From positions 1 through 10,296 of the forward strand of contig JAJZTV010000058.1 of the NCBI GenBank assembly GCA_021847385.1: a stretch of DNA of 10,296 bases. The letters are read 5' to 3'. Positions 1 to 5,828 of this stretch are shown piece after piece. This stretch comes from Pseudomonadota bacterium (GTDB lineage: Bacteria > Pseudomonadota > Gammaproteobacteria > Burkholderiales > Thiobacillaceae). Under the pieces are notes generated by a model, which saw only the letters and a program-made list of their open reading frames with translations, did no database searches and was not told where the DNA came from. A program made the translations under genes and the position numbers. Each line of letters opens with the position of its first letter. The stretch's first letter is position 1.

Positions 1-1
1 T

Positions 2-226
2 TCTATACTGGGCGAGAAGGGCATACGCAAATGCGTGTTGCCGCTATTGGACAATGCCGACGCGACCTTGCGTCTGCGCCATGCCCCCGATGAGGATGCC
101 CAGTGGCGCGCGGCGGATTTGCGCTGGTGGTTGATCGCGCTCGGCCTGGAACCCGGCCGGATAGCCCTAGTGGAAGACCCTAAGGCCACCGAACCCCTTG
201 TACTGGAACTGACGGAAACCAAGTGA
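2..226 (+). CDS. 3' end of an unidentified protein (5' end outside window)
   Basis: An open frame runs from the first bases of the window to a TGA at 224-226, giving 74 residues. There is no in-frame stop upstream, and the only in-window start (GTG at 35) lacks a clear Shine-Dalgarno sequence, so this is most likely the C-terminus of a longer protein. The visible part is soluble-looking, with a Trp-rich stretch (LRWWLIALGLEPGRI) followed by a short strand-like end (PLVLELTE). I do not recognise the family. In many proteobacteria an AsmA/YhdP-like gene precedes the nitrilase-tldD pair, but this tail does not look like one to me. Its stop overlaps the start of the next gene by four bases (GTGA), suggesting translational coupling and a shared operon with the hydrolase and tldD. 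Confidence 0.6.
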   Translation, partial: SILGEKGIRKCVLPLLDNADATLRLRHAPDEDAQWRAADLRWWLIALGLEPGRIALVEDPKATEPLVLELTETK

Positions 227-1140
227 CTCGCAAAACAACCTCAGGCTTTGCCAAAGCCCGCAGCCGTACCACCCCGAAGGCCCAAGAGGGCGCAGGCCTG
301 CTGCGCGTGGCCGCGATCCAGATGGCCTCCGGCCCCAATGTCGCCGCCAACCTGTCCGAGGCCGAGCGCCTGATCCAGCAGGCCGCCACCGCAGGCGCCA
401 AGCTGGTCGCGCTGCCCGAATACTTTGCGATCATGGGCCTGAAAGACACCGACAAGGTCGCCGCCCGCGAGGCCGAAGGCAAGGGGCCGATCCAGAAATT
501 CCTCGCCGGCCAGGCCAAGAAGCACAAGATCTGGCTGATCGGCGGTTCGGTGCCGCTCGAATGCGACAACCCGAAGAAGGTACGCAACAGTTGCCTGGTC
601 TACGACGACAAGGGCAAGCAGGTCGCGCGCTACGACAAGATCCACCTGTTCGGCCTGGAACTGGGCAACGAGCGCTACAAGGAAGAGACCACCATCGAGC
701 CGGGCGACAAGGTCGTGGTCGTCGACACCCCGTTCGGCCGCCTGGGCCTGTCGATCTGCTACGACCTGCGCTTCCCCGAGCTCTATCGCGCGATGGGCGA
801 GGTCGACATCATCGCGGTGCCGGCCGCCTTCACCGCAACCACCGGCAAGGCCCACTTCGAAACCCTGATCCGCGCCCGCGCCATCGAGAACCTGGCCTAT
901 GTCATCGCCCCGGCCCAGGGCGGCTATCACCTGTCCGGCCGCGAGACCCACGGCGACACCATGATCGTCGACCCCTGGGGCAATGTGCTCGACCGCCTGC
1001 CGCGCGGTTCCGGCGTGGTCGTCGCCAGCCTCAACCGCGGCTACCAGGAAAGCATGCGCAAGAGCCTGCCGGCGCTGAAACACCGCACGCTCAACTGCAG
1101 CAGCGCGATCAAGGTCGAAGTCGTCAAGGCCGACGCATGA
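223..1140 (+). CDS. Nit-type carbon-nitrogen hydrolase (deaminated glutathione amidase-like)
   Basis: A 305-residue nitrilase-superfamily amidase. The Glu-Lys-Cys catalytic triad is visible as E66 (in ALPEYFAIMG), K139 (in RYDKIHLFG) and C179 (in SICYDLRFPELYR). The later motifs RARAIENLAYVIAPAQGG and VDPWGNVLDRL are also typical. The CYDxRFPELYR signature and the downstream RARAIEN place it closest to the Nit1/NitFhit branch, whose known members hydrolyse deaminated glutathione, a by-product of transaminases; the exact substrate here is inferred. The first 25 or so residues form a basic, low-complexity extension before the conserved core (LLRVAAIQMASGPN). The GTG start at 223 is supported by the 4-base overlap with the preceding stop, but a later start near codon 30 is possible. 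The protein should be cytosolic. Its stop overlaps the tldD start (ATGA), a pairing I recall from other beta- and gammaproteobacteria. Confidence 0.92.
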   Translation: MTRKTTSGFAKARSRTTPKAQEGAGLLRVAAIQMASGPNVAANLSEAERLIQQAATAGAKLVALPEYFAIMGLKDTDKVAAREAEGKGPIQKFLAGQAKKHKIWLIGGSVPLECDNPKKVRNSCLVYDDKGKQVARYDKIHLFGLELGNERYKEETTIEPGDKVVVVDTPFGRLGLSICYDLRFPELYRAMGEVDIIAVPAAFTATTGKAHFETLIRARAIENLAYVIAPAQGGYHLSGRETHGDTMIVDPWGNVLDRLPRGSGVVVASLNRGYQESMRKSLPALKHRTLNCSSAIKVEVVKADA

Positions 1141-2591
1141 ACGCCGGCGGCAAAGACGAAGGCCTGTTCGCCAAGGCCGTCGACATCCTGCTCGCGCCGA
1201 ACGAACTGACGCCGAGCCGACTCGATTCCGTGTTCGGCCTGCTCGCCGCGCACCGGCTCGACGACGCCGACCTCTATTTCCAATACAGCCGGTCCGAGGC
1301 CTGGAGCCTGGAAGAAGGCCGGGTCAAATCCGGCAGCTTCAGCATCGACCAGGGTGTCGGCGTGCGCGCCGTGGTCGGCGACAAGACCGCCTTCGCCTAT
1401 TCCGACGACATCCGCCTGCCCGCCATCGAAGACGCCGCGCGCACCGCCCGTGCCATCGCCGTCAGCGGTGGCAGCGCCTCGGTCAAGGCCGCGCGGCTGG
1501 TGGCCGGACGCAAGCTCTACCTGCCACTCGATCCGCTCGCCTCGCTGGCCGAGGCCGACAAGGTCGCCCTGCTCCATCGTTTGGAAGATTACGCACGCAA
1601 GCGGGACCCGCGCGTGAGCCAAGTCATCGCCAGCCTGGCCGGCGAATACGAGGTGATCTACGTCGCCCGCCTGGATGGCCGGGTGGCGGCCGACGTACGG
1701 CCGCTGGTCCGGGTCTCGCTCCAGGTCATCGTCGAACAGGACGGCCGGCGCGAGCAGGGCAGCTCCGGCGGCGGCGGCCGCACCGACTACGGCTATTTCA
1801 CCGACGCCATCCTGCAAGACTACGCCGAACAGGCGGTGCACCAGGCGGTGACCAACCTCAACGCCAAGCCGGCCCCGGCCGGTAGCATGACCGTGGTGCT
1901 CGGTGCCGGCTGGCCCGGCATCCTGCTGCACGAGGCCATCGGCCATGGCCTGGAGGGCGACTTCAACCGCAAGGGCAGCTCCGCCTTCTCCGGCCGCATC
2001 GGCCAGCGCGTCGCGGCCAAGGGGGTGACCGTGGTCGACGACGGCACCCTGCCCAACCGGCGCGGCTCGCTCAACATCGACGACGAGGGCAACCCGACCG
2101 AGTGCACCGTGCTGATCGAGGACGGCATCCTCAAGGGCTATATGCAGGACGCGATGAACGCCCGGCTGATGGGCATGGCGCCGACCGGCAACGGCCGCCG
2201 CGAATCCTTCGCCCACCTGCCCATGCCGCGCATGACCAACACCTACATGCACGCCGGCGACAAGGCGCCGGAAGAGATCATCGCCTCGGTGAAAAAGGGC
2301 CTCTACGCCGCCAACTTCGGCGGCGGCCAGGTCGACATCACCAGCGGCAAGTTCGTCTTCTCCGCCGCCGAGGCCTACCTGATCGAAGACGGCAAGATCA
2401 CCTACCCGGTCAAAGGCGCCACCCTGATCGGCAACGGCCCCGACGCGCTGACCCGGGTGGCCATGATCGGCAACGACATGCGGCTCGACTCCGGCGTCGG
2501 CACCTGCGGCAAAGAGGGCCAAAGCGTGCCGGTCGGCGTCGGCCAGCCTACGCTGCGCATCGACGGCTTGACCGTGGGTGGCACAAGCTAG
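1137..2591 (+). CDS. tldD: TldD metalloprotease subunit
   Basis: A 484-residue TldD protein, close to the 481 residues of the E. coli protein. TldD pairs with TldE (PmbA) as a zinc-dependent protease that degrades unfolded peptides and matures some modified peptides and the antitoxin CcdA. The zinc site is visible as H265-E-A-I-G-H270, and the third ligand as C457 in the conserved C-terminal stretch GVGTCGKEGQSVPVGVGQP. Other recognisable parts are the N-terminal motif around SEAWSLEEGRVKSGSFSIDQGVGVRA (split here as SEAWSLEEGRVKS, then GSFSIDQGVGVRA) and the C-terminal ALTRVAMIGND. TldE is not in this window. I chose ATG 1137 because it overlaps the hydrolase stop by four bases and gives the family length; the same frame is open upstream to 561, but that part is only a shadow of the hydrolase gene. 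A short GC hairpin follows the stop (2605-2620) without a T-tract. Confidence 0.97.
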   Translation: MNAGGKDEGLFAKAVDILLAPNELTPSRLDSVFGLLAAHRLDDADLYFQYSRSEAWSLEEGRVKSGSFSIDQGVGVRAVVGDKTAFAYSDDIRLPAIEDAARTARAIAVSGGSASVKAARLVAGRKLYLPLDPLASLAEADKVALLHRLEDYARKRDPRVSQVIASLAGEYEVIYVARLDGRVAADVRPLVRVSLQVIVEQDGRREQGSSGGGGRTDYGYFTDAILQDYAEQAVHQAVTNLNAKPAPAGSMTVVLGAGWPGILLHEAIGHGLEGDFNRKGSSAFSGRIGQRVAAKGVTVVDDGTLPNRRGSLNIDDEGNPTECTVLIEDGILKGYMQDAMNARLMGMAPTGNGRRESFAHLPMPRMTNTYMHAGDKAPEEIIASVKKGLYAANFGGGQVDITSGKFVFSAAEAYLIEDGKITYPVKGATLIGNGPDALTRVAMIGNDMRLDSGVGTCGKEGQSVPVGVGQPTLRIDGLTVGGTS

Positions 2592-2688
2592 GTACTTTTC
2601 CTAGCCGGCCGCCCCGCCGGTCACATGGTTGTCATCCTTGGTCTATATATGTGAGTTGCATTGCGCCATAACTCATAGGGAGCCAACC
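2592..2688 (+). promoter_or_regulatory. tldD/DUF2934-gene intergenic region with possible promoter
   Basis: The 97 bases after tldD hold a 5-bp GC hairpin (CCGGC 2605-2609, GCCGG 2616-2620) with no T-run, so termination is unproven. An AT-rich TATATATG stretch at 2644-2651 looks like a -10 element, but no well-spaced -35 is seen (TTGTCA at 2629-2634 is too close). A good ribosome binding site, AGGGAG at 2677-2682, sits six bases before the next ATG. The downstream gene probably has its own promoter here, but I cannot fix its position. Confidence 0.3.
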
Positions 2689-2997
2689 ATGTTGAAAGCC
2701 GAAGAGAAGTCGAGCAGCAAAGCCGCCAGCCAAACCGCAACCACCGTCAAACCGAAGAAGACCACCAAGGCCGAGACCGGCGCCAAGCCGGCCAAGGCCG
2801 CAACCGCCAAGACCTCAGCCAAGACCCTCGCCAGTAAACCGAAAAAGGCCAAGGCCCTCGACGCCGGCCTGCGTCACCAGCTCATCAACGAGACCGCACA
2901 TTTCATCGCCGAAAAGCGCAGTTGCGGCGCGAGCGAACTGGACGATTGGTTGTTCGCGGAGCGCTTGGTCGATGGGGTGAGTGGGGCGATGCAATAA
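2689..2997 (+). CDS. Small Lys/Ala-rich protein with DUF2934-like domain
   Basis: A 102-residue protein. Residues 1 to about 65 are low complexity and dominated by Lys, Ala, Thr and Ser (for example KPKKTTKAETGAKPAKAATA), like the basic tails of bacterial histone H1-like proteins. The remainder (RHQLINETAHFIAEKRSCG, then ASELDDWLFAERLV) matches the pattern of DUF2934: an amphipathic helix, a Gly-containing turn, and a Trp-x-x-Ala-Glu end. DUF2934 has no established function to my knowledge. A basic tail joined to a small acidic-ended domain suggests nucleic acid binding, but this is inference. The start at 2689 is favoured by AGGGAG six bases upstream; the frame is open further upstream to 2629, but that ATG has no ribosome binding site. 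Its GC-rich codons match the core genes to the left, so it lies on the host side of the accessory block. Confidence 0.8.
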   Translation: MLKAEEKSSSKAASQTATTVKPKKTTKAETGAKPAKAATAKTSAKTLASKPKKAKALDAGLRHQLINETAHFIAEKRSCGASELDDWLFAERLVDGVSGAMQ

Positions 2998-3031
2998 AAA
3001 CCAAGACGGGGCCGCCCTTGCGGCAACCCCG
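2993..3031 (-). terminator. Possible terminator of the minus-strand gene 3044-3505
   Basis: A hairpin pairs CGGGG 3007-3011 with CCCCG 3027-3031, and CCGC 3012-3015 with GCGG 3020-3023, with a 3-base bulge (CAA) on one side and a CCTT loop. Read on the minus strand it is followed after about six bases by a run of five T (2996-3000), as expected for the gene ending at 3044. Read on the plus strand there is no T-tract. The bulge and the gap before the T-run make this only a fair candidate. Confidence 0.45.
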
Positions 3032-3043
3032 CGACAGCATGGC

Positions 3044-3505
3044 TCAGTCTTTGATGGAATTCGCGAGCTCCATCATTTTCTTATGCATTCCCGCGTTTTC
3101 CACGTGGCCGGTCATGATCAGCGTATAGCTTTTTGCCTCCGTCGCCCAGGTGAGCTGCGACATCGCCTTGCCTTTTTGGCTTTGCGCTATTCCAAGCACC
3201 GCCGGAACACCGTTGACCTGCTCGTTCACTCTACCTTTAGGAATAAGCATCCCGCCACCTTCAGCCACATAGTCCCACTCCCTTAGAAGCAGGAGCGTTC
3301 CATTCGGAAAAGAGAACAGCCGCGATAAGGAGTGGGGCGGGCCCTCTCGAACCACGCCGAGAAACTTCAGGCCGGCAAAGGGCGTGCCATCCGACGTCCC
3401 CCCTATTTGAGTAGCAGGTAGCTTTAGAGTCTGACGTCGCTTACAAACGGTAGGAGTCACATTTTCAATGTGATGTGGCATTAAAGTTGCTGTATTCCAA
3501 GTCAT
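3044..3505 (-). CDS. Hypothetical protein, possibly 5'-truncated
   Basis: A 153-residue ORF that I do not recognise. It has no signal peptide or membrane segment. The middle alternates hydrophobic strands and turns (GTLLLLREWDYVAEGGGM, GVPAVLGIAQSQKG) and ends with a strand-helix unit (QLTWATEAKSYTLIMTGHV, then KKMMELANSIKD). That ending recalls the C-terminal halves of DUF4367-like or similar small beta-rich domains, often attached to a membrane anchor that is absent here. The start lacks a ribosome binding site, an in-frame stop lies only five codons upstream, and just 28 bases separate it from the divergent gene at 3534. It may therefore be the 3' part of a gene whose 5' end was lost. Base composition is near 50-55% GC by eye, lower than the flanking core genes. 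Confidence 0.5.
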   Translation of the reverse strand: MTWNTATLMPHHIENVTPTVCKRRQTLKLPATQIGGTSDGTPFAGLKFLGVVREGPPHSLSRLFSFPNGTLLLLREWDYVAEGGGMLIPKGRVNEQVNGVPAVLGIAQSQKGKAMSQLTWATEAKSYTLIMTGHVENAGMHKKMMELANSIKD

Positions 3506-3517
3506 CCCGATTAAAAC
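3487..3517 (+). promoter_or_regulatory. Weak promoter candidate for the 3534 gene
   Basis: TTGCTG at 3487-3492 and TTAAAA at 3511-3516, 18 bases apart, resemble -35 and -10 boxes just before the strong AGGAGG ribosome binding site (3523-3528). They lie inside the 5' end of the minus-strand ORF. The match is modest and other promoters are possible. Confidence 0.25.
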
Positions 3518-3533
3518 AATTTAGGAGGATTGC

Positions 3534-4100
3534 ATGAACATAGACGCGGCCTCTTTTTATCCGAGGTGCTTATCCGTTGCTGGCGGTAACCTGCTTGCTC
3601 ATCAAGATGGCGAAATGGACTTTTTTGCCCGACTGAAAGCCGCCCAGGTGAGTTTCGAAAGGCCATCCACGGTCGGTAACTCGAGTTCTGCTCTTCAGCA
3701 AAGCCCAGCCGCTAGCATCTTTCAAACCAATATGGCGTCGCAGACGCTATCTCAGCCCGCAGTGGTGTCAACACAACCGGCCCAAGCCCTGTCGATGTTC
3801 TTTCCGCCGGGGTTCCCGGCGGATATGAAAGAACAGCTTACCGATTTTTTCAATCGCTCGAATCTATCTAGCGAGGACAAAACGGCCATGTGGTCCTCGA
3901 CGGTGGTCGGCCTCTACTTGATGAATCATGGGCCGGCGGGATTCAGACGCTATCTCACAGAAGAAACCAGATTCGGCTCTCCCAGTTTCAATCCGGTGAA
4001 GCTGATAGCAAATTATGGCAACGCGCTCGCCACACACGGCCATCCGAATATTGGGAAGGCGGTGCAGGACTATCTACGGAATCTTGGAGATGTTGGCTAG
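3534..4100 (+). CDS. Hypothetical protein of unknown family
   Basis: A 188-residue protein with a very good ribosome binding site (AGGAGG at 3523-3528, five bases before the ATG), so I consider it translated. There is no signal peptide or membrane helix. Residues 1 to about 85 are Ser/Gln/Ala-rich and probably disordered (for example SSSALQQSPAASIFQ and STQPAQALSMFF). From about residue 88 a folded, helical domain seems to begin (FFPPGFPADMKEQLTDFFNR), continuing through AMWSSTVVGLYLMNHG and ending with NIGKAVQDYLRNLGDVG. A flexible N-terminus before a compact helical C-terminus is an architecture seen among secreted effectors and small structural proteins, but nothing here shows secretion and I assign no function. 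Its composition is AT-richer than the core genes and it sits alone on + in the accessory block. Confidence 0.7.
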   Translation: MNIDAASFYPRCLSVAGGNLLAHQDGEMDFFARLKAAQVSFERPSTVGNSSSALQQSPAASIFQTNMASQTLSQPAVVSTQPAQALSMFFPPGFPADMKEQLTDFFNRSNLSSEDKTAMWSSTVVGLYLMNHGPAGFRRYLTEETRFGSPSFNPVKLIANYGNALATHGHPNIGKAVQDYLRNLGDVG

Positions 4101-4245
4101 TCCATGGCGGCAAGTTTTTCCTGCCCGGCAGTGTTTGCCGGCGAATATTACCGAGAGCACGTTTTATATACTTACAATTGTTAATGAGTGTCTTAAAATA
4201 CTTTGGTGCTGCCGAACTTATTCTCAACCCCGCGCATAGGCCATG

Positions 4246-4279
4246 AAGCAGAAAAGCATCTGAAGCTGCTTTTCTGCTT
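4246..4279. terminator. 13-bp perfect inverted repeat between convergent genes
   Basis: AAGCAGAAAAGCA (4246-4258) and TGCTTTTCTGCTT (4267-4279) are exact reverse complements around an 8-base loop. The element lies between the 3' ends of the plus gene ending at 4100 and the minus gene ending at 4304, where a shared terminator is expected. The T-rich right arm could serve as the U-tract, but no long T-run follows on either strand, so the mechanism is not certain. The rest of 4101-4303 is AT-rich, and I see no convincing gene in it. Confidence 0.6.
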
Positions 4280-4303
4280 GCAAAATGCAAATGTGTTATC
4301 CGT

Positions 4304-4789
4304 TTAAGGATTGGCCCATACCCGCTTGAGGTGCGCTGTAGAAATGATTTTTCCTTTGGCGCTCACGCCTGCGTAGAGTGCGATGCCTTTTAACTGGGCA
4401 TGGCTTCCCATGTAGATGGGGCGGTTCATAGCAGGGCTGTCGAATGGCGCGCGAGTAAAAGTCGGGGTCGTGGGCAATTGATCTGACGGAACCTCTTTCC
4501 ATTGTAGTGCTGGATCCGTGGTCTGAGTGTTGTAGACGTAAAACTTACCTCCATACACGGCCACCACATAGATTTCCGCCACACTATCCGGGTTTTCGCC
4601 ATCCTCCGGAGTGACCGTCATGTTAATGGTTCCATTCGGGTATCTGCTGCACCAGTCATGGTGACCAAAAAATCCACACGTCAAGGTGACATTGGAAACA
4701 TCCTTAGTATCGATCTTGGCAGCCGTAGCAGTTAGAGGCTGGAGAGAAGCTGCCGCCGCGAGGCTCATTCCGACAAATAATTTCAGCAT
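4304..4789 (-). CDS. Small exported protein of unknown function
   Basis: A 161-residue protein starting at the ATG at 4787-4789, which has AGGGAG a few bases upstream. The frame is open further upstream, but only this start gives a standard signal peptide: MLKLF, a hydrophobic core (VGMSLAAAASLQPL) and an Ala-rich cleavage region (TATAA) before KIDTKD. The mature protein of about 137 residues begins with a Cys pair (LTCGFFGHHDWCSRY) that could form a disulfide. It then looks beta-rich (AEIYVVAVYGGKFYVYNTQ; KGIALYAGVSAKGKIIS). It should be periplasmic or secreted. I do not recognise the family. It lies 56 bases downstream of another small exported protein with two Cys, and the two are probably co-transcribed. 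Composition is near 50% GC, unlike the core genes. Confidence 0.7.
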   Translation of the reverse strand: MLKLFVGMSLAAAASLQPLTATAAKIDTKDVSNVTLTCGFFGHHDWCSRYPNGTINMTVTPEDGENPDSVAEIYVVAVYGGKFYVYNTQTTDPALQWKEVPSDQLPTTPTFTRAPFDSPAMNRPIYMGSHAQLKGIALYAGVSAKGKIISTAHLKRVWANP

Positions 4790-4845
4790 TTTTGGCTCCC
4801 TAATAACAAATGGATATGAAATGAATTTTTTTCGCGGGCTTGTTG

Positions 4846-5316
4846 TCAAGGAATATAGGTGCGCCAATAAGCCGAGCCACCACTCCAAAAATCTGTAACT
4901 TCAAATGAGTTTCCACCAGTGCAACTTGGCGTAGTGGCTTGCTCGCAGTACCAATAATCGCTGAACCCGATGACGTACCCTGTATTGTCGTAAATTGGGA
5001 CTGATGAGTATTTATTAGCGGGTGTGCCGGCGTACGTCGCAGTCTGTGTGCCGTAATAGCCTCCTGTAACCACCCAGAATCCTAGCCAGCTACCTCCCTC
5101 ATGCCAGTTGGCACTGAACGATGGCGAAGTCATGACATCCCATTTGAGGTAATCAACACTAGCGGGAATTACTGGATTATAAAGGGCAGAAGTTGCACCA
5201 TACAGCCACAAGGCCCAAACATCCGGCGCTGACGCAGCGCGTGCAGTGAATGTGAAACCTAGAAGCACTGGCAAGGCAAATAGTCGTACAAACAGTTTTT
5301 GCCGCCACCTCTTCAT
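4846..5316 (-). CDS. Small exported, aromatic-rich protein of unknown function
   Basis: Starting at the ATG at 5314-5316 this gives 156 residues with a clear signal peptide: basic MKRWRQK, hydrophobic LFALPVLLGFTFT, then ARAASA as cleavage region. The mature part is rich in Trp, Tyr, Gly and Ser (GGSWLGFWVVTGGYYGTQ; FSDYWYC) and has two Cys near the C-terminus (WYCEQATTPSCTGG). This is typical of a compact beta-rich extracellular or periplasmic protein. Two in-frame upstream starts deserve note: ATG 5347-5349 with GGGGGTG five bases upstream, and ATG 5425-5427 with a well-placed AGGGAG. Either would add a basic extension before the signal peptide, whereas 5316 gives the cleanest one but has no visible ribosome binding site. 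Family not recognised. The AT-richer composition and neighbouring exported gene suggest a small acquired operon. Confidence 0.65.
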   Translation of the reverse strand: MKRWRQKLFVRLFALPVLLGFTFTARAASAPDVWALWLYGATSALYNPVIPASVDYLKWDVMTSPSFSANWHEGGSWLGFWVVTGGYYGTQTATYAGTPANKYSSVPIYDNTGYVIGFSDYWYCEQATTPSCTGGNSFEVTDFWSGGSAYWRTYIP

Positions 5317-5565
5317 GGTAATTGGCGCTAACAAAAAGCCACGCTCCATGTGGCACCCCCAAATGGATTTTCCAATAGCCGTTGTAATGGCTTGCCACAG
5401 CAACCGGTCTTTGGTCGCTATTCTCATGCGATATCTCCCTGTTGATTTATAAAATGAAAATGGCGTCAATTCCATGTACCCATCAGGCCCGCTTTGATCC
5501 ATATGCACGTCAATAACGTGGCCTGGCGACTATTGAACCATCCATCTATCTCAAACGACATTAGC

Positions 5566-5592
5566 CCAATGGCCTAAGCCATTGGCCATTGG
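5566..5592. repeat. Inverted repeat CCAATGGC/GCCATTGG with extra half-copy
   Basis: CCAATGGC (5566-5573) and GCCATTGG (5578-5585) form a perfect 8-bp inverted repeat around CTAA, and a further CCATTGG follows directly at 5586-5592. It lies at the right edge of the AT-richer block. It could be an operator, a hairpin or an element end; nothing in the sequence decides this. Confidence 0.45.
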
Positions 5593-5658
5593 ATATATTG
5601 ACTTCAATTAAATTCGGGGACACAAAAACAAACAACCCACTCAAATCAACCACTTGCC

Positions 5659-5688
5659 TTGCCCCGACCCCGCCGCCTCTGCTACCAT
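5659..5688 (+). promoter_or_regulatory. Promoter of the aroG leader (extended -10)
   Basis: TTGCCC (5659-5664) and TACCAT (5683-5688) are 18 bases apart, and the -10 is preceded by TGC (5680-5682), an extended -10 motif. Transcription would start near 5695-5696, at or one base before the leader ATG. A stronger -35-like box, TTGACT at 5598-5603, has only CACAAA at the proper spacing, so I prefer the downstream promoter. Confidence 0.55.
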
Positions 5689-5695
5689 GCAAGCC

Positions 5696-5767
5696 ATGTA
5701 CCTGCTTCGCGCCGATTTTTTCTTTTTTCACTTTTATCCCACGCCCATGGCGGTCGGGAGGGAATAA
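5696..5767 (+). CDS. Phe-rich leader peptide of the aroG attenuator (23 aa)
   Basis: A 23-codon ORF (ATG 5696, TAA 5765-5767) encodes a peptide beginning MYLLRAD and carrying the run FFFFHFY (codons 8-14, bases 5717-5737), then ending PTPMAVGRE. Five Phe and one Tyr codon in seven is the hallmark of ribosome-stalling leader peptides such as PheL, which control phenylalanine genes by transcription attenuation. The product itself is expected to have no function; its translation speed reports charged tRNA-Phe. There is no Shine-Dalgarno sequence, and the best promoter places +1 at or beside the A of the ATG, so it may be read from a leaderless transcript. An in-frame ATG at 5687 would add three residues, but it lies inside the proposed -10 box. 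The stop is 26 bases before the terminator, and aroG follows, fitting Phe control of the first shikimate-pathway step. Confidence 0.85.
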   Translation: MYLLRADFFFFHFYPTPMAVGRE

Positions 5768-5818
5768 CGCGAGCAGCAAGCGAATCCCCGAAAACCGCCA
5801 GCCTCCTGGCGGTTTTTT
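5738..5818 (+). promoter_or_regulatory. Phe-responsive transcription attenuator: mutually exclusive stems
   Basis: Segment 2, TGGCGGT (5748-5754), is identical to segment 4 in the terminator (5807-5813). Both are exact complements of segment 3, ACCGCCA (5794-5800). The 2:3 antiterminator can extend by CGGG 5755-5758 with CCCG 5787-5790 across an AAA bulge, giving 11 pairs. An upstream mini-hairpin pairs CGCC 5742-5745 with GGCG 5749-5752, possibly helped by CCC 5738-5740 with GGG 5756-5758, and would act as the 1:2 stem. A ribosome stalled on the Phe codons (5717-5734) would mask CGCC and free segment 2, while one at the stop (5765) would cover segment 2 and allow the terminator. Pairing is seen by eye; function is inferred. 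Confidence 0.85.
5791..5818 (+). terminator. Attenuator terminator before aroG
   Basis: AAAACCGCCAG (5791-5801) pairs perfectly with CTGGCGGTTTT (5806-5816) around a CCTC tetraloop, ending in six T (5813-5818). This is a textbook intrinsic terminator on the plus strand, with no full-length gene directly upstream, as expected of an attenuator. Confidence 0.93.
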
Positions 5819-5828
5819 AGTTGCGGCG

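Noticed and set aside
561..1136. Upstream extension of the tldD frame to an ATG at 561
   Set aside because: The extra residues are an Arg/Pro/Gly-rich out-of-frame reading of the hydrolase gene; the ATG at 1137 overlaps its stop and gives the family length.
241..2522. Long open frames on the minus strand opposite the hydrolase and tldD (241-1083 and 1041-2522)
   Set aside because: They mirror strongly coding GC-rich genes on the plus strand, have biased compositions typical of antisense shadows (Ala/Gly/Val/His/Asp), and contain no recognisable motifs.
2677..4805. Shared AGGGAGCCAA before the genes at 2689 and 4789
   Set aside because: The ten-base match is mostly a strong Shine-Dalgarno sequence at the expected place; no further similarity surrounds it.
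5446..5469. TTGACG and TATAAA on the minus strand as promoter of the exported-protein pair
   Set aside because: The spacer is only 12 bases, too short for a sigma-70 type promoter.
5598..5626. TTGACT as -35 of the aroG promoter
   Set aside because: At 17 bases the matching hexamer is CACAAA, a poor -10. The TTGCCC/TGC-TACCAT pair downstream is better, although the upstream box cannot be fully excluded.
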